From contig NZ_JAIWPU010000055.1 of NCBI RefSeq assembly GCF_021191705.1, forward strand, positions 1 through 46,237: a DNA stretch of 46,237 nucleotides, read 5' to 3'. The position numbers were made by a program, and so were the translations under genes. This stretch comes from Proluteimonas flavola. GTDB taxonomy: Bacteria > Pseudomonadota > Gammaproteobacteria > Xanthomonadales > Xanthomonadaceae. A model generated the notes under the pieces. That model searched no databases, was not told where the DNA came from, and saw only the letters and a program-made list of their open reading frames with translations. Shown here one piece after another: positions 1 to 8,148 of this stretch (position 1 is its first letter; each line of letters starts with the position of its first letter).

Positions 1-668
1 GCACCAGCAAGGGACGCCACAGGGCGTCGAAGTAGCTGATCCTCCTGCCGGTCCCGGTACTTACCGTCTGTCGCCAGTGGCCGGCCGGGATGCCGTACTC
101 GGCGCTGGCGACCGGCTGGAACACCTGCGTGGTGGTGTTCCACGTCGTGCTGTCGCCGGTCGGGTAGGCGACGCTGGCCAGCCGGCCCATCGCATCGTAG
201 GTGTAGTTGGTGGCGAACCCGTTCTCGTCGGTGACCCGGGTGATCCAGCCGGCGGCACTGACCACCGCCGACTGTGTGCTGCCGCCGGGATACTGGATGC
301 TGCGCGGGATGCCGCGGTACCAGTTCGACAGGGGGGGTGATGTTGTTGTTGCCGTCTTTGACGGTGGCGGCCGTGCCGTCGGCGTTGTAGGCCAGGGTCT
401 GCACCGTCCTGCCGAAGGTCTTGGAGACGGTGGGCTGGGCGTTGGCGTTGTAGCTCGTCTCCGACGCGACGACGCCGTTGACCGTCAGGCTGGCCTGCTG
501 GCCCAGTACCCACTTGGACAGGTTGTCGTGGTAGACGATCGCTTCGGTCCGGCTGTAGCTCTGTACCTGCGCCTGCGCCCCGAGCGGCAGCAGGCACAGG
601 GCGGCGAGCAGCCGACCCGCCCACTGCCTGCTCCGCGTCCTTGCGCCGGAAACGACCTGTGTCTGCAT
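1..668 (-). pseudogene. RHS-repeat protein, 5' part, frameshifted at a G7 run and cut by the window edge
   Basis: The ATG at 668-666 has a good Shine-Dalgarno (AAGGAG, 8 nt away) and begins a protein with a Sec signal peptide (hydrophobic LLAALCLLPLG, cleavage after AQA). The next ~110 residues are RHS-like, for example SKTFGRTVQTLAYNADGT. At the run of seven G (331-337; C on the coding strand) the frame breaks. One base fewer restores a clean RHS reading to base 1, including NYTYDAMGRLASVAYPTGD, a classic YD repeat. The gene lies 26 bp downstream of another RHS-type gene and is probably co-transcribed with it. RHS proteins form large beta-cage shells that often carry C-terminal toxins, but that end is outside the window. 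The break could be true decay, phase variation or a sequencing error. Confidence 0.75.
331..337. repeat. G7 homopolymer at the RHS frame break
   Basis: Seven consecutive G on the plus strand. The RHS reading frames on the two sides of this run differ by one base and each is RHS-like, so a 6- or 9-base run would make the gene continuous. Confidence 0.85.
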
Positions 669-694
669 ACCAGATGCTCCTTGCACGAGGGCGG

Positions 695-3301
695 CTATGG
701 ACCGAGGGTCACGGTCACGGGCTTTTCGGGCGAACTCGGGCCACAGCCGCTGGCGTTGCAGGCCCTGACCCGATAGAGATAGCCCCCCATTTCCGACAGC
801 GTCTGCGATGCGCTTGTGGCCGCGCCTGAGTAGACCTGCGTGTAGCCGCCACCGTTGAAGTTGAGCTCGAGCACGTAGGACGTCGCGCCTGAGATCGCGG
901 TCCAGCTCACGGTGAAGCGCCGGTCCTGGGACACCGACGATGGTGCGGTGAGCGTGGGCGCGCCCAGCGCTGCGAGGGTGATGACGGTGCTGGACAGGGC
1001 CGAGTCGGCGCCGCAGCCGCCGGCGTTGCACGCGCGTGCGCGGTAGTCATAGGTTCCCGACGCCTGGCCGCCCAGCGCTTTGACCGTACCCGCGCCGTCG
1101 TGAACCTTGCTCCAGGCGCCGGCGTTCCTGCGCTGATCGAGTTCGTAGCGGTTGGCACCGGGCACGGCGGTCCAGCTGACGGTGTAGCTGCCGGTGGTGT
1201 TGGCCGTGGGCGCGGTGACGACCGGCACGCCGGAAGGGGACAGGGTGACCACGGCGGTCCTGGTAGCCGACCATGGACCGCAGCCGGCACCGTTGCAGCC
1301 GCGCACCTGATAGTTCCAGCTGCCCGAGCCGTTGCCGCTGATCGCGGCGCTGGTTCCGCTGCCGATATGGACCACGTTCCAGCTGCCGCTGCCGAGCTGT
1401 TCGCGCAGTTCGTAGGCGGACGCCAGCGCGACACTGGTCCAGCTGATGGCGTAGCTGCCGGTATTGTTCGTAGCTGGCGCGGTCAGGACGGGCGCTGTCA
1501 GCGGCGGTGTCGCCGGGCCTCCGGAACCGCCTCCGGTCACGTTCCCCGTGCGGATGACCCGGGTCGGTCGCGCCAGCACGTCCAGGCAGTACACGCCGGA
1601 CGCGGTGCAGCCCTTGGCGACCTCCCACAGGAAGAGCCCGCCATCCTGCACCGTCTCGGTCTTGACCAGTGGGCGGGGATACTCCGAGGTGAAACCAGCG
1701 CCGCGCTGTTGCGGGCTGCTGCCGATCTTCGCCGCGTAAGGCTGGCCGCTGGTTGCGTAGTTGTAGGTATGGATGACGGTGCGGAGCACGTCGAGGTGGC
1801 TGGTGCCCTGCTCGTGCCGGAGCAGCTTGCCTTCGTTGTAGCGGTAGCTGTTGCCGAAGGTGTAGCGATTCCAGGCGCCGTCCGGACCGTTGACGACCAT
1901 GGTGCGGTTCCCCGCGCAGCCGTCGCTCAGGCATACAGGATCGGCGCAGGTCCCGGTCGAGCAGATCGGCTGGGTCGCTCCATGCGGATACTGCCAGCTC
2001 CACCAGCTCGAGAGGCCGTAGGTCCATTGCATCGGTGCGATCCCCGCGCCCTGGACCTGCTTGCTCTTGGCGACGAGGGACACCCAGCGCACTGGGAACA
2101 CGGGGTAGTCGTCGCGGGTGTCGCTGCCCGGCGAACCAGGCAACTGGTAGTTCCTGCAGATGCCCGGCACGTTGGTACGACCTACATCGTAGGGCGCGAC
2201 GACGAACGTCGCCGTCGCTCCCGAGGGATGCATCATGCTGCCGGATACGTCACCGGAAAGAACGTCATCCAGGCTGAAGCAACTCCGCATGTCGTTGGGG
2301 TCATTGGACATCTGGATAACGGCATTGGACAGGCCCGACAGGTTCAGATTCCAGTTGCTGCCATCCGGCAGCAGTACACCCGTCAGGTTGTGGCCGGTGT
2401 ACTGGTAGGTCCACGCCCGGACGCCATCGCTGATGGACGCGACGTAGCCGCTGGCGTTGTACTGAAACGTCAGGCTGCGGCTGTCGCTGGAGCTGATGGC
2501 GGTCAGTCGCAGGGGCTGATCGGCGGCATTGCTGTAGGTATAGGTGACCCAGTTGCCGAAGCGGTCCTCGACACGCGTGGCGTAGAGGACATTCTTGCGC
2601 CGGGAGACGACCACCCTCTCCGGCGAGGCTTGCCTGTCCACAGAAATGTAGTTCGGCTCTCCGTACTGGGCCATGTGGTTGAGCCAGTACTTGTTGCCGT
2701 TCGTATCGATTGCCAGGAACCCCTGGCCGGTGCCGTTGACGATGGACGACAGACAGCTGAAATAGGTGTCTCCCTCCGTGATCCAGAGATACGGCCCTCC
2801 GGTCGTCGGCGTCGGACGGTTGCTGTCCCTGAGCATCTCTCCGCCTCCGGGAAGATCGGCATGGTTGCCGGCCCAGTATTCGTCGGCCGTGACCCGGACC
2901 TGGACGTTCGGTGGCGCGGCCTGGCTGCACCGATTGTCGTGCCAGGTCGGGCCGAACACGCCGCTGACGTTCGGGATGTCGATATCCCAGTCGGCGAAGG
3001 CCCGTTTGCGTCCACCCGTGCCGTACTTCTTGCGGTCATGGATGTCGAGCTTGCGGGTGACGGCCACCGGCAGGGCGTTGTTGCCGGGGATCGACACATC
3101 CGTCGTCGAGAACGACAGCGCGCCCGAGTACAGGTCGACCCTGTCGCCGAACATGCTGTTCACATCGAGGATCGCAATCTCCCGACCCTGCTCGACGAGG
3201 CGTGAATATTCCTGCCAGGGCAAGTTGCCGTCCTGCGCGAATGCCGGCGCCGTACAGGCGCACAGCACGAACCAGAGCAGAGCCGTCGTCGATCGGAACA
3301 T
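695..3301 (-). CDS. Secreted RHS-like protein with three C-terminal fibronectin-III-type repeats
   Basis: 868 residues from the ATG at 3301, chosen over an upstream in-frame start because GGGAGGGG lies just before it and a signal peptide follows directly (MFRSTTALLWFVLCACTAPAFAQ region, cleavage near residue 22). The N-terminal ~500 residues resemble the start of RHS proteins: an SGALSFSTTDVSIPGNNALP segment, then YD-like strands such as LTFQYNASGYVASISDG. About residues 590-868 are three ~90-residue beta-sandwich repeats, each with SWTA/SWTS and a CNASGCGP-type cysteine pair, typical of Fn3-like modules. It ends 26 bp before the next RHS gene. Probable role: an envelope or secreted adhesin-like or polymorphic-toxin shell component. 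No toxin domain is visible. Confidence 0.75.
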   Translation of the reverse strand: MFRSTTALLWFVLCACTAPAFAQDGNLPWQEYSRLVEQGREIAILDVNSMFGDRVDLYSGALSFSTTDVSIPGNNALPVAVTRKLDIHDRKKYGTGGRKRAFADWDIDIPNVSGVFGPTWHDNRCSQAAPPNVQVRVTADEYWAGNHADLPGGGEMLRDSNRPTPTTGGPYLWITEGDTYFSCLSSIVNGTGQGFLAIDTNGNKYWLNHMAQYGEPNYISVDRQASPERVVVSRRKNVLYATRVEDRFGNWVTYTYSNAADQPLRLTAISSSDSRSLTFQYNASGYVASISDGVRAWTYQYTGHNLTGVLLPDGSNWNLNLSGLSNAVIQMSNDPNDMRSCFSLDDVLSGDVSGSMMHPSGATATFVVAPYDVGRTNVPGICRNYQLPGSPGSDTRDDYPVFPVRWVSLVAKSKQVQGAGIAPMQWTYGLSSWWSWQYPHGATQPICSTGTCADPVCLSDGCAGNRTMVVNGPDGAWNRYTFGNSYRYNEGKLLRHEQGTSHLDVLRTVIHTYNYATSGQPYAAKIGSSPQQRGAGFTSEYPRPLVKTETVQDGGLFLWEVAKGCTASGVYCLDVLARPTRVIRTGNVTGGGSGGPATPPLTAPVLTAPATNNTGSYAISWTSVALASAYELREQLGSGSWNVVHIGSGTSAAISGNGSGSWNYQVRGCNGAGCGPWSATRTAVVTLSPSGVPVVTAPTANTTGSYTVSWTAVPGANRYELDQRRNAGAWSKVHDGAGTVKALGGQASGTYDYRARACNAGGCGADSALSSTVITLAALGAPTLTAPSSVSQDRRFTVSWTAISGATSYVLELNFNGGGYTQVYSGAATSASQTLSEMGGYLYRVRACNASGCGPSSPEKPVTVTLGP

Positions 3302-3527
3302 GTCCCCTCCCTTCCATGCGCGAGCCACGCGCGACCATGTCGAGCTGGCAGGCCGCGACGCTGGATGCAGTGCAATCTGTTTCCCCTCCTGAAGTTGTAT
3401 ACGCCCCAACAACCGTTGTGTTTGCAGGAAAAGCCGCGGCCGCATGTAGGGATTCTCTGAGGACCACGCGCCACCGATATGTGGATGGCGCCACGTTACT
3501 GGCTGGCACTCTCGTGTTGCTACACGT

Positions 3528-3540
3528 CCCCCCCCCCCCC
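3528..3540. repeat. C13 homopolymer upstream of the RHS gene
   Basis: Thirteen consecutive C on the plus strand, about 230 bp upstream of the RHS start codon. This is far longer than other runs in the window. Such tracts are hypermutable by slipped-strand replication. Confidence 0.9.
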
Positions 3541-3555
3541 GCTTTTCTGGATCGC

Positions 3556-3593
3556 TGAAAAGAATCGGGGCGACCCACTGGCCACCCCGATTC
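3556..3593 (-). terminator. Rho-independent terminator of dcp
   Basis: Perfect 9-bp stem GAATCGGGG (3562-3570) and CCCCGATTC (3585-3593) with a 14-nt loop. On the minus strand it is followed by TTTT (3561-3558), and it starts 40 nt past the dcp stop codon. A shorter T run on the other side may let it act in both directions. Confidence 0.8.
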
Positions 3594-3632
3594 GTTTTGA
3601 GCCTGTTCGCGCCCCGAGACGCGTCAGTCGGT

Positions 3633-5783
3633 TCACTTCAACCCACGATGCTCCAACAAGGGCTCGACGCTCGGATCCTTGCCCCGGAACTCGCGATAGG
3701 CCTCCGCCAGATCACGCGAATGCCCGATCGACAGGATCCGGCCGCGGAAGATCTGGCCGTTCTCACGCGTCAGCCCGCCGTGCTCGCGGAACCACTGGAA
3801 GGCGTCGTGGTCGAGCACTTCTGCGCCGAAATAGGCGTAGTAGCCGGCCGCGTAACCGCCGCCCCAGATGTGGCTGAAGTAGCTGGTGCGGTAGCGCGGG
3901 GGCACGGCGGCGAGATCGATTTTGTACTTGGCCAGCGCCTGCTTCTCGAATGCGTCGACGTCCTGCCTGGCGTCGCTGGCGGGCAGGGTGTGCCAGGCGA
4001 GGTCGAGCAGGGCGGCCGAGAGGTATTCGGTGGTCGCATAGCCCTGGTTGAAGGTGCGCGCGGTGACGATCTTGTCGACCAGGTCCTGCGGCATGGCGTC
4101 GCCGGTCTGGTGGTGCTTGGCGTAGTTGGCGAAGACCGTGGGGTCGAGCGCCCAGTGTTCGTTGAACTGCGAGGGGAACTCGACGAAGTCGCGCGGCGTG
4201 TTGGTGCCGGCGACCGACGGGTACTTGGTGTTGGAGAAGAAGCCGTGCAGGGCGTGCCCGAACTCGTGGAACAGGGTGGTCACGTCGTCGAAGCTCAGCA
4301 GCGCGGGCTGGCCGGCGGCGGGCTTGGTGAAGTTCTCGACGTTGTAGACGACGGGGATCGTGCCGGTCAGGCCGTTCTGCTCGACGAAGTTGCCCATCCA
4401 CGCGCCGCCCTGCTTGCTGTCGCGCTTGAAGGGGTCGAGGTAGAACAGCGCGAGCTGCGTGCCGTCGGCATCGAAGATGTCGAACACGCGCACGTCGGGG
4501 TGGTAGACGGGCATGTCCTTGCGCTCTTTGGGGGTGATGCCGTAGAGCTGGTTGGCGGCGAAGAACACGCCGTCGTTGAGTACACGGTCGAGTTCGAAGT
4601 AGGGCTTGATCTGCGCCTCATCCAGATCGAACTCGGCCTTGCGGACCTGCTCGGCAAAGAAGTCCCAGTCGGCGGCGCCGGCAGTGAAGCCGCCGTTCTG
4701 TGCATCCACGACGCCCTGGATCTTGGCGAGCTCGGTGCGCGCACGTGCGGTGGCGACGGGCACGGTGTCGGTGAGCAATTTCAGCGCGGCTTCCGGGGTC
4801 TTCGCCATCTGGTCGGCGATGCTGTAAGCGGCGTAGTTCGGGAAGCCGAGCAACCGGGCCTGGCGTGCGCGCAGTTCGGCGAGGCGCTGGATGGTGGCGC
4901 GGGTGTCGTTGCCGTCGCTGTGTTCGGCGCGGCCGGTGGACGCGGCGAGTACGCGTTCGCGCAGGCTGCGGTTCTTCAATGACGCGAGCACCGGCTGCTG
5001 GGTGGTGTTCTGCAGGTTCAGCAGCCACTGGCCGTCCTTGCCAGCGACCATGGCGGCATCGGCGGCGGCGGCGATCGTGCCTGCGTCGAGGCCGTCGAGT
5101 TCTGTGAGGTCGGTGACGAAGACGCCGCCGGCGTTGTTGGCCGCCAGCAGCTTGTTGCCGAACGCGGTCGACAGCGTGGACGACTCGGCGTTGAGCTTGC
5201 GCAGTTCGGCCTTGTCGGCGTCATTGAGCAGGGCGCCGGCGCGGACGAAGTTGTCGTGGGTGCGCTCGACGACGGTGGCCTGCTCGGGCGTGAGGCCGAG
5301 CGTGGCGCGCTGGTCATAGATGGTCTTGACGCGCGCGAACAGCGCCGGGTCGAGATGGATGGCGTCGCTGTGCTCGGCGAGCTTCGGCGCCAGCGCTTCC
5401 TCGGCGGCCTGCAGGGTGGCGTTGGTGTGGGCGCCGGTGAGCATGAAGAACACGTTGGCCGAGCGGGTCAGCAGTTCGCCGCTGCGCTCCATGGCCTCGA
5501 TGGTGTTGACGAAGGTCGGCGCCTCGGGGTTGTCGGCGATGGCGCGGATCTCGGCCAGGTGCTGCTGCATGCCCTCGATGATGGCCGGGTGGTAGTCGGC
5601 GTCCTTGAGCTTGTCGAAGGGCGGGGCCTGGAATGGCAGCGTGCTCGCGGCGAACAGGGCGTTCTCGGCCGGCGCGGCGGCGGCGGTGACGGTGGCGGGC
5701 ATCGTGGACTCGGTAGCGGTGCGGTCGCCGCAGGCGCTCAGCGCCAGCGCGATCGCGGAAGACAGGAGGCGCGGACGCGACAC
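3633..5783 (-). CDS. dcp: Lipoprotein M3-family peptidyl-dipeptidase (Dcp)
   Basis: 716 residues, close to E. coli Dcp (681). The zinc motif HEFGH is at about residues 506-510, followed by the M3 segment FVEFPSQFNEHW containing the third ligand glutamate. It removes dipeptides from the C-termini of short peptides. The chosen start is GTG at 5783, where TAGTG overlaps the stop of the gene upstream. That start gives a lipoprotein signal (LLSSAIALALSAC, Cys18), so the enzyme is probably anchored on the periplasmic side, unlike the E. coli enzyme. A rho-independent terminator follows. The family call is firm; the start and lipidation are inferred. Confidence 0.93.
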   Translation of the reverse strand: MSRPRLLSSAIALALSACGDRTATESTMPATVTAAAAPAENALFAASTLPFQAPPFDKLKDADYHPAIIEGMQQHLAEIRAIADNPEAPTFVNTIEAMERSGELLTRSANVFFMLTGAHTNATLQAAEEALAPKLAEHSDAIHLDPALFARVKTIYDQRATLGLTPEQATVVERTHDNFVRAGALLNDADKAELRKLNAESSTLSTAFGNKLLAANNAGGVFVTDLTELDGLDAGTIAAAADAAMVAGKDGQWLLNLQNTTQQPVLASLKNRSLRERVLAASTGRAEHSDGNDTRATIQRLAELRARQARLLGFPNYAAYSIADQMAKTPEAALKLLTDTVPVATARARTELAKIQGVVDAQNGGFTAGAADWDFFAEQVRKAEFDLDEAQIKPYFELDRVLNDGVFFAANQLYGITPKERKDMPVYHPDVRVFDIFDADGTQLALFYLDPFKRDSKQGGAWMGNFVEQNGLTGTIPVVYNVENFTKPAAGQPALLSFDDVTTLFHEFGHALHGFFSNTKYPSVAGTNTPRDFVEFPSQFNEHWALDPTVFANYAKHHQTGDAMPQDLVDKIVTARTFNQGYATTEYLSAALLDLAWHTLPASDARQDVDAFEKQALAKYKIDLAAVPPRYRTSYFSHIWGGGYAAGYYAYFGAEVLDHDAFQWFREHGGLTRENGQIFRGRILSIGHSRDLAEAYREFRGKDPSVEPLLEHRGLK

Positions 5784-6880
5784 TAGCCGGCACGCTGGCG
5801 AGGCGCATCGTCGCACGCTGCGACATGGAGATCCTGCACGCCGCCGAAGAACCGATGGCGGCCGGCGCGGTCGGGAACGGGCGCACCACGGGCCGCGGCC
5901 GGCAGCGCCTCGACCTCGCGTGCCGCGGCGGTGCTTTCTTCGGCGGTTGCCGCCGCGCGCAGTTCGGCGAGGTGCCGATCGATTGATTGCGCCAGCCGAT
6001 CCTGCGCCGGCAACGCCACGATCTCGGGGTGGGCATCGAGCACGGTGAACCAGGCCAGCGCCTGGACCAGGTCGGGGGTGACGGCCTGGGCCAGAAAAGA
6101 GCGGATGCTGCCGTCGTCGGCGTTGGCATAGGCCATCGCCAGGGCATGCATCGTCGCGACGTCGCCCTGGCGCGCGGCGCGGCGGGCGATCGCCTCGGCC
6201 TCCCCGCGGTATGTCCGCAACGCAGGCAGCATGTCCATCAACTCGTGCATGCGAAAGGCGTTGCCGCTGGCGTAGTGGCGCATCGAGGGCACGTGGTCCG
6301 CGAGGGCGGCCTGCCGCCAGTACGCGGCGCGCTGTGCCGGCGACACCGGCGTGACGCCTTCGCAGCGTTGCAGGACACGCGCGTGGTCGGCGATCTGCTC
6401 CGCGACGTGCTGCAGGATCTGCTGCGGGTCCTGGCCGGAAGTACTTGCCGTGACCGCCGCGCCGTCGCGGCTCGCCCGTGCGCTCTGGTGCATCCAACGC
6501 TGGTGGGCAAGCAGCGCCCGATGCTGTTGTCCGATCGTCTCGCAGCGCTCGTGCTCGGCGGCGAGCCGGCACGCCGCGCGGGCATCGCCGGCGGCGGCGC
6601 GGGCGGCCAGGTCGTCGTGGATCAACGCCAGTGGCGTGTCCTGCGGCGGTAGCGGCAATGCGGCGGCTTGACGCGACTGTACCGGGACCGAGGCGACCGC
6701 TTCCGTTCGCGAAGCGCGAGCGCTGGCGGCAGCCGTCGCCGCGGCGGCCGGCGGCGGTTCGATCCGGTCGGCCTGGGGTTCCCGGCCGTGCAGCCAGGCG
6801 AGCGCGACGACGGCCAGGGTGGCCACGACGAGAGCGCCGGCGACGGCCCTGACACGCGGTCGAGCGCCACGGCGACTCAT
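5783..6880 (-). CDS. Membrane-anchored Sel1/TPR-like hypothetical protein
   Basis: 365 residues. A basic N-terminus precedes one transmembrane segment (about residues 13-30), then an Ala/Pro-rich linker. The rest is alpha-helical and rich in Ala, His and Arg, with repeat-like pieces such as AARAAAGDARAACRLAAEHERC and QGDVATMHALAMAYANADDG. These read like Sel1/TPR solenoid units and suggest a periplasmic protein-interaction role. The start overlaps the acyltransferase stop (ATGA), and the stop overlaps the dcp GTG (TAGTG), so the three genes are translationally coupled. I do not recognise a named family and assign no enzymatic function. Confidence 0.7.
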   Translation of the reverse strand: MSRRGARPRVRAVAGALVVATLAVVALAWLHGREPQADRIEPPPAAAATAAASARASRTEAVASVPVQSRQAAALPLPPQDTPLALIHDDLAARAAAGDARAACRLAAEHERCETIGQQHRALLAHQRWMHQSARASRDGAAVTASTSGQDPQQILQHVAEQIADHARVLQRCEGVTPVSPAQRAAYWRQAALADHVPSMRHYASGNAFRMHELMDMLPALRTYRGEAEAIARRAARQGDVATMHALAMAYANADDGSIRSFLAQAVTPDLVQALAWFTVLDAHPEIVALPAQDRLAQSIDRHLAELRAAATAEESTAAAREVEALPAAARGAPVPDRAGRHRFFGGVQDLHVAACDDAPRQRAG

Positions 6881-7485
6881 ACCGTGCCGCGGTTCTTGCC
6901 GATCCAGGGCACGTACCAGGCGCGGATCCGCGCCATGTCGGCATCGGGATCGTCGCTGGGCCGGATCATCGGGCCGAAGCCGATGACCTTGTCCGGGTAG
7001 TGGAAGTACATCAGCTGGATCGGCACGTTGGCGGCCTTGGCGATCTTCCAGAAGCCGGTCTTCCAGCGCTCGACGCGCTTGCGCGTGCCTTCCGGCGCGA
7101 GGCCGTACCAGAAGGCCTCCTTGCCGTGGATCGCGGCGGCGGCCTGTTCGATCACGCGCGAGGCGCGGCTGCGGTCGACCGGAATCACCCCCAGACCGCG
7201 CAGCGCCCAGCCCAGCACCGGTACGCGGAACAGCGAATCCTTGCCGAGCACGCGGATGTCGAGGCCCAGCGCCGCCTTGGCGGCGAAGCCCCAGACGCCG
7301 TCCCAGTTGGACGAGTGCGGGGCGCCGATCAGCACCAGGCGCGAGACGTCGGGCAGTTCGCCGATGACGCGCCAGCCGCCGATGCGCAGGATGCTGCGGC
7401 CGATCCAGCGCGCGAGGCGGCTGGGCCTGACACGCGGCGCGCGCGGTGGAACGGGAACCAGGAACGGATACTTCGAAGTGCTCAT
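6877..7485 (-). CDS. PlsC-type lysophospholipid acyltransferase family protein
   Basis: 202 residues. It carries the acyltransferase HX4D motif as HSSNWD (His57, Asp62) and the substrate-binding block APEGTRKR about 75 residues later, both diagnostic of PlsC-type enzymes that acylate lysophosphatidate or related lipids at the inner membrane. It is shorter than canonical PlsC (~240), lacks a long N-terminal membrane helix, and resembles the short xanthomonad paralogues, so the acyl acceptor is uncertain. The start is the ATG at 7485. The gene lies 32 bp after arfB and overlaps the next gene by ATGA. Confidence 0.85.
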   Translation of the reverse strand: MSTSKYPFLVPVPPRAPRVRPSRLARWIGRSILRIGGWRVIGELPDVSRLVLIGAPHSSNWDGVWGFAAKAALGLDIRVLGKDSLFRVPVLGWALRGLGVIPVDRSRASRVIEQAAAAIHGKEAFWYGLAPEGTRKRVERWKTGFWKIAKAANVPIQLMYFHYPDKVIGFGPMIRPSDDPDADMARIRAWYVPWIGKNRGTV

Positions 7486-7517
7486 GCGTCCTCGGCGCAG
7501 GGCCAGCAATGACGGGG

Positions 7518-7928
7518 TCAATCCCAGTCGCGCGTGGCGCGACCGCGCTTGATGGTACTGCGTTCGCGTTTCGCCCCGAGCCGCCGCTCCTTCGAGCCGC
7601 GCGTGGGCCGGGTCGCCACGCGGGCCTTGGGCACCTCGTAACCGAAGGCGACGAAGGCCGCCAGGCGCTCGCGCGCGTCCTCGCGGTTGCGCTCCTGGGT
7701 GCGGAAGCGTTGCGCGTTGATGACCAGCACGCCGGCCTCGGTGATGCGCCGGTCGCGGCGCGCCAGCAGCCGCGTGCGCACGTGTTCCGGCAGCGAGGGC
7801 GAACCGGCGATGTCGAAGCGCAGCTCGACCGCGGTCGAGACCTTGTTGACGTTCTGCCCGCCGGGACCGCTCGCCCGCACGAAGCGCTCGACGAGTTCGT
7901 CCTCGGGGATGGCGGGCGGCGTGGACAT
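7518..7928 (-). CDS. arfB: Peptidyl-tRNA hydrolase ArfB (alternative ribosome rescue)
   Basis: 136 residues, the usual ArfB/YaeJ length. It has the class-I release-factor catalytic loop GPGGQNVNK (GGQ at residues 23-25) and a long basic C-terminal tail (TRGSKERRLGAKRERS and following) that threads into the empty mRNA channel of stalled ribosomes. It hydrolyses peptidyl-tRNA on non-stop complexes without a stop codon. It is first in the minus-strand group followed by the acyltransferase. A full release factor is excluded by size and the missing codon-recognition domain. Confidence 0.93.
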   Translation of the reverse strand: MSTPPAIPEDELVERFVRASGPGGQNVNKVSTAVELRFDIAGSPSLPEHVRTRLLARRDRRITEAGVLVINAQRFRTQERNREDARERLAAFVAFGYEVPKARVATRPTRGSKERRLGAKRERSTIKRGRATRDWD

Positions 7929-7976
7929 CGGCGGCGATTGTAGACGGTGGCTGTGGAGGGCGGTGGTGGGAAGTTA

Positions 7977-8014
7977 GCCCTCCCCTGCGAAAGCGGGGGA
8001 GGGTTGGGTGGGGG
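7977..8014 (+). repeat. REP-like palindromic repeat, copy 1
   Basis: CCCTCCCC and GGGGAGGG arms around a short GCGAAAGC centre, followed by TTGGGTGGGGG. The same unit occurs in opposite orientation at 8097-8132. The pair lies between the divergent arfB promoter side and the 3' end of truC. Confidence 0.7.
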
Positions 8015-8096
8015 CCGTCCATCACTGCAAGAAATGCTTCACCGAGCGAAAAACAAACCTATGCAGATCGCTATTCGTCCGCGCGCCGAGAGTTTG

Positions 8097-8132
8097 CCCC
8101 CTCCCAACCCTCCCCCGTGGACGGGGGAGGGC
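8097..8132 (-). repeat. REP-like palindromic repeat, copy 2 (inverted)
   Basis: CCCTCCCCCGT, 3-nt loop, then CGGGGGAGGG, preceded by the CCCCCTCCCAA flank. This is the reverse complement of the copy at 7977-8014. The hairpin begins 17 nt past the truC stop and may also end truC transcription, although it has no U-tract. Confidence 0.7.
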
Positions 8133-8148
8133 TTCACAGCGTCGGCGA

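Larger units (their letters stand above)
3302..3632. other. Intergenic region between the RHS gene and dcp
   Basis: 331 bp without a convincing gene. It holds the dcp terminator, a C13 run, and upstream of the RHS gene on the minus strand a possible -10 (TATACA, 3401-3396) with no clear -35. An AGGAGG at about 3384-3389 is not followed by a convincing start codon. Confidence 0.5.

Noticed and set aside
1100..3205. A 701-residue plus-strand frame opposite the Fn3/RHS gene
   Set aside because: Low-complexity antisense translation. The minus-strand gene has RBS, signal peptide and domain repeats.
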